A DNA stretch of 64,000 bases from Metaphire vulgaris (taxonomy: Eukaryota > Annelida > Clitellata > Crassiclitellata > Megascolecidae): contig CM030835.1 in NCBI GenBank assembly GCA_018105865.1, forward strand, positions 1,509,816 through 1,573,815, written 5' to 3'. Both the position numbers and the translations under genes were made by a program. Below, one piece after another: positions 50,801 through 64,000 of this stretch (position 1 is the first letter of the stretch; each line of letters starts with the position of its first letter). The notes beneath the pieces were generated by a model. The model saw only the letters and a program-made list of their open reading frames with translations, made no database searches and was not told where the DNA came from.

Positions 50801-53232
50801 GAAATATCAATTGTTATGTCGTTTCCACGCCTGAATACATTGAAAGTGCAGAAAACCAAAATGCTGAAAGTGTGTGTGTTTTTTTATGTATGTAGATGAA
50901 GTTGATGAACAGACGTCAAAAGAAGGCTCACATAATGGAGATTCAGCTCAATGGAGGAACAGTTGCAGACAAGGTTGAATGGGCAAAAACTCACCTGGAA
51001 AAGGCCATTCCAGTTCAACAGGTGTTTGATCAGGATGAAATGATTGATGTTATTGGAGTCACCAAGGGAAAAGGCTTCAAGGGTGTGACTTCACGTTGGC
51101 ACACCAGAAAACTGCAGCGCAAGACGCACAAAGGTCTGCGCAAGGTTGCGTGTATCGGGGCCTGGCATCCTTCGCGTGTTTCTTTCTCGGTGGCTCGCGC
51201 TGGTCAGAAAGGATATCATCATCGCACGGAGATCAACAAGAAAATCTACCGTATTGGCCAAGTAAGTCAATTCAGAATATCGATTTTTATGGACTAGCTG
51301 TTAGTTGCTGCAAAGTTTCATTGCATTTAGGGGCCATCCATATAGTATGTATGCAATGGACGGCCCCTTACAGTACTTTGTACAGTACCATTTGAGAACA
51401 TTGGAAACACCCACACCCCTGATTTAGCACTGTCACTCCCCGGATTTATTCTTCCATCTGGTGCCATGTCCTTCCAGGCCTGAATACATTTTTAACCTCT
51501 TTATTCAAATCCTGTGAATTATAACTTAATGAATACACACATCTGGGCATATGTTTTTGGCATGACAAATTTACCCTATTGGTGCAATATATTGATATGC
51601 TTAATACTTTTACTTAACAGGGTGTGCACACAAAGGATGGCAAAGTAGTGAAGAACAATGCCTCAACTGAATATGATTTGACTGAGAAGACTATAACCCC
51701 AATGGGAGGTTTTCCTCACTATGGAGTTGTCAACCAGGACTACGTCATGCTCCATGGATGCTGTATGGGTCCCAAGAAGCGAGTCATCACCCTTCGCAAG
51801 GTATGTTTGTTTTCAACTGCTGTCCAGTTGCATAAATGGCTTGATGATTGGCATTGTGAAATAACGACGCAGTAAAGTTACATGTATTTACAACAAAGGT
51901 GACTGTTTCTGTTGATGGAAATTTGTTGCTTTGATTATTTCGTAGTCACTTCTGGTGCAAACGAAGAGAAAGGCTCTGGAAAAGGTGAACCTGAAGTTCA
52001 TTGACACGTCCAGTAAGATGGGACATGGAAGATTCCAGACAAGAGAGGAGAAGCAGACATTTATGGTATATCAATTTTTTCTTATAATGAACCTTGACTT
52101 TAAGAAATTAATTACCCTGTTGCAGCAGAGAGATCTGTGTATGAGGCATTTGCATACTTAGGGGCCGTCCATATAGTACGTATGCACCGAGGGGGAGGGG
52201 GTTGAAAATATGACTTGCATATGTACTATATGGATGGCCCCTTATGTAATGCTTGAGAACATTATGTGGGTGAATGGCAAGCCTGAGCTTAGCGTTATAT
52301 AAGGCTTCCAAAACTGATTTACCATGGTTAAGTGCCATAGAGATTTGGGTATAGAGTCCATTAACCCCTTAACTGTGTATTTAACTGTAACTCAATGTAA
52401 AATGGACAGATATATCCAGGATCCCCAGTTAAGGGGTTAATATACTAATTTTATTTCTATTTTTTTGATTCCTTAATATTAGTTTGATTAGTTTAATATG
52501 TTGGGGGAATTACCTACGAAACTTAATATATATAATTGCACTTTAAACTAAATGCTTTGTAAAAATATTTGCTGCCTGTTGCTGAGACGGGCCTATTGAA
52601 ATGCTAATAATTGTCACCCTGTGGGTGGGCCAAGAAAAGCCATTTCCAGCATTACATAATTACAGTATGCAATGACTCCTATATAAACCTGTTGAAATTA
52701 ACACTATTATGATGGATTGTACAGAATAAACTTTGTTTAAAGTATGTTTTGATTAGCTTATTTGTGGGTTAATGAAGCAAAAGTGGCAGCACACTGGTTT
52801 TCTGTGGTATTTGTTTAGAAAAATTGAACATAATTTTTGCTCACGTGCTTCCTCAATTTTTATCAAGTGATCTGTATTATCTTTCAAAAGTCAAGTCAGA
52901 GTCCTTGCCGAACCTCATGGGTTTGTAGGGTGATGCTGATCTGTGTGCTGTAGCCCTCAGCTAGGCGTGCAGTACCACAAATGCGGGGCTAGTGCATCGC
53001 CTAGAGAACGTGTTTGACTTTTTGTGGGCCGAGTCAACTTGGGGACTCCAGCGGGTCTCAAACTTCTGCTCTGTCATTCATTGGGTTGTTACCGCTTGTC
53101 TAACTTCCTGCTCCTGTATTGTTTTTACTATGCTCTATTTCAATTTCATATTCTAATTTTAATGTGCTTTATTGTTTATCTGTTTTATAGGGGCCTCTGA
53201 AAAAGGACAAACCTAAAGATGTGGCTGCATAG
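47890..53232 (+). CDS. RPL3: Ribosomal protein L3 (uL3), large subunit
   Basis: uL3 is a universal 60S protein whose extensions reach the peptidyl-transferase centre. Eight exons: 47890-47892 (ATG only), 48316-48508, 49326-49494, 50220-50355, 50896-51261, 51621-51800, 51946-52065 and 53191-53232. The total is 402 codons plus stop, against 403 residues in human. The start was fixed because exon 2 opens [19 protein letters not shown], so the ATG must be the single codon before the gtgagg donor. Conserved blocks include [48 protein letters not shown] and [16 protein letters not shown]. His245, the histidine methylated in vertebrates, is present in RKTHKGL. Introns hold several small TEs. Confidence 0.98.
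50563..50705 (-). mobile_element. LINE 3' end with TTAC tail (RPL3 intron)
   Basis: On the minus strand [19 protein letters not shown] matches the last residues of CR1/L2-type reverse transcriptases, followed by about 75 bases of 3'UTR and a (TTAC)n tail at 50563-50580. Confidence 0.6.
51327..51370. mobile_element. TTA-flanked MITE, internally deleted (RPL3 intron)
   Basis: A 38-bp unit, GGGGCCATCCATATAGTA to ATGGACGGCCCC, flanked by TTA. It is an internally deleted relative of the 81-bp copy in a downstream RPL3 intron. A 3-bp TWA duplication with G-rich ends is typical of PIF/Harbinger MITEs. Confidence 0.6.
52158..52244. mobile_element. TTA-flanked MITE, 81 bp (RPL3 intron)
   Basis: GGGGCCGTCCATATAGTACG at the left and TACTATATGGATGGCCCC at the right form inverted termini of about 18 bp with TTA on each side. 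The centre has a G-run. PIF/Harbinger-type placement is inferred from the TTA duplication. Confidence 0.65.
52361..52440. mobile_element. piggyBac-like MITE, copy 5
   Basis: It lies in the last RPL3 intron. It has intact TTAA flanks, CCCCTTAACTG and CAGTTAAGGGG termini, and the family core. It is among the best-preserved copies. Confidence 0.7.
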
Positions 53233-53376
53233 AAATTCTGCCAATATTGGCCATCAAATGTGGAAAATTAGCCAAGATCGTTTTGATTTTGACAATTTAA
53301 ATGGACTCATATTCTAGAGTTCTAGCAAAGTGTCTTGATTAATTGAATTTCTGTTTGGTATTCTGGACTTTATGCT

Positions 53377-53382
53377 AATAAA
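53377..53382 (+). terminator. RPL3: RPL3 polyadenylation signal AATAAA
   Basis: A canonical AATAAA hexamer lies about 145 bases after the RPL3 stop codon in a short AT-rich 3'UTR. It is the first good hexamer downstream of the stop. Confidence 0.75.
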
Positions 53383-54269
53383 GAATTTGGACTCTTGGTC
53401 ATGTCTAAGCACGTAGGGTTATGGATAGGTGGTAGTCCAGTTGGAGCTAGAGTTTAGTCACCCCTGCAATAGGGTAAATTTCTGCTGGCGTTTTCTTGAA
53501 GCAGTACACTGGTAGCTTCTAGTGGCCATTACAGTGTGCGTTGGAATGCAGTTGAGTCGAGTTGACTACAGACTTTTATGGAGAAACAACCAGCGGGTGC
53601 ACAATACGGGAGGTCAGTCAATAACAAAATGATGGGCTAGTCGCAGGGCGCGATTTGAAGGGGGAATCTTCTCCCCCACTGCCCAACTGCATTCCCCAAG
53701 CGCGGCATACCCTCCCCACTGCTCCAGGTCACAAAATCGCACCCTGGGACTAGTCGAATAATATAATATAACAAGGTTTAAAGTGGTACAGTGGGGCTGC
53801 CCTGTGTGAGAACCACTGGTACTGGACCGACTTGCTATAATTTTTCCGTCGGACCTGTGGGAGGCTGTGGAACAGGTCTATCCTTCGACACCGTACTTTT
53901 TTAACAATTCGTTTAGAGACAGTTGAGCGCTGTGATATATACTGTAAATCGAACGCCAGCAAATGATACTTAAACATGGGCGTCCACCTGAATTTTCCAC
54001 GAGTGAAAAACAGGTTCTTGTGACGAAGGAAATAAAAATTACTGTACAAGACCCAAGATCTAGTGAACTACTTATACAAATAAGTTAATAATAATTTTTA
54101 AATTATAGTATCATTGCTGGTTCCAGATTCTCAACAAAAAGCTGTCTAGTGTATTTGAGAACGTGGAGCGGCAGCAGCGCCGGTCATCTGGCGATTGATC
54201 GACCGGCGAATGGCGACGGTAGGCGATAGTTTCTACTGCTGCTGGAAAGTTTCCCTGTTTTGCTAAGCG
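53383..54269. other. Spacer between RPL3 and S6K
   Basis: It contains the small MITE at 53644-53746 and otherwise unique sequence. The GC-richer 54120-54269 segment is the probable S6K promoter and 5'UTR. The 99-codon minus-strand frame at 53750-54049 has no recognisable domain. Confidence 0.5.
53644..53746. mobile_element. Small MITE with CAGGGYGCGATTT ends (103 bp)
   Basis: CAGGGCGCGATTT at the left and AAATCGCACCCTG at the right are inverted with one mismatch. Near-identical CTAGTCG sequence lies outside both ends, suggesting an imperfect target duplication. It is in the RPL3-S6K spacer. Confidence 0.55.
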
Positions 54270-63783
<9,514 letters not shown>

Positions 63784-64000
63784 ACGAACCTTAGCATAGT
63801 GTAATTTTTATGTAATTTATGGGTGATTTCGAAAAATATTATTCATCGGAAAGCAGACTGTTTTATTGTGTGCACATGTGCCACATATCCATCGAATTTC
63901 CCAATTATTTAATTCTATTTCCCCTGCTTAAACTTGCAATTGGTGAATGAAGTGCATTTCTCTTGAGAATGTTGCTTATCTTTGCTGGGGCTCCAGAAAA

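Noticed and set aside
50761..50834. C/D box snoRNA in an RPL3 intron (TGATGA ... CTGA)
   Set aside because: The C box lacks the purine, no terminal stem forms, and the spacing is only loosely right.

Overview
This is eukaryotic nuclear DNA from an animal. Genes are split by short-to-medium GT-AG introns, the background is AT-rich, and introns and spacers are packed with MITEs, LINE 3' ends, SINEs and microsatellites. The encoded proteins are recognisably metazoan but clearly diverged from vertebrate ones, and the introns are far smaller than in vertebrate dystrophin, so I read it as an invertebrate. I cannot name the phylum from the sequence alone.

Four protein-coding genes were reconstructed exon by exon, with reading phase checked across the junctions. 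(1) Minus strand, 36316 down to the left edge: the N-terminal part of a dystrophin/utrophin orthologue. It has 30 coding exons and about 1,576 codons: two calponin-homology domains, hinge 1, spectrin repeats 1-3, hinge 2, and the rod to about repeat 12-13. The gene runs off the left edge. Its first intron (about 12.8 kb) is a transposon sink. (2) Minus strand, 45617-37695: NOP9, a Pumilio-repeat nucleolar ribosome-biogenesis factor, 12 exons, 633 codons. (3) Plus strand, 47890-53232: ribosomal protein L3 (uL3), 8 exons, 402 codons, with a pyrimidine tract like a 5'TOP. (4) Plus strand, 54270-63783: p70 S6 kinase, 14 exons, about 598 codons, with TOS motif, kinase domain, turn motif and hydrophobic motif intact.

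NOP9 and RPL3 are head-to-head about 2.3 kb apart, and RPL3 and S6K are in tandem about 0.9 kb apart. Three adjacent genes therefore act in ribosome production or its mTORC1 control. Two CACGTG E-boxes lie just upstream of NOP9, and a short telomere-type TTAGGG run lies upstream of RPL3.

The most unusual content is in the mobile DNA. It includes a 330-bp hAT element with perfect 8-bp duplications that closely resembles the horizontally transferred SPIN family, a 5S-rRNA-derived SINE, a tRNA-derived SINE with a CORE/MIR-like body, a six-copy TTAA-flanked MITE family, TA- and TTA/TAA-flanked MITEs, a roughly 2-kb foldback element with 0.66-kb arms, a 520-bp degenerate TTTAGGG-like tract, and two complex tandem arrays. 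No CRISPR array, operon, or functional tRNA or rRNA gene was seen.
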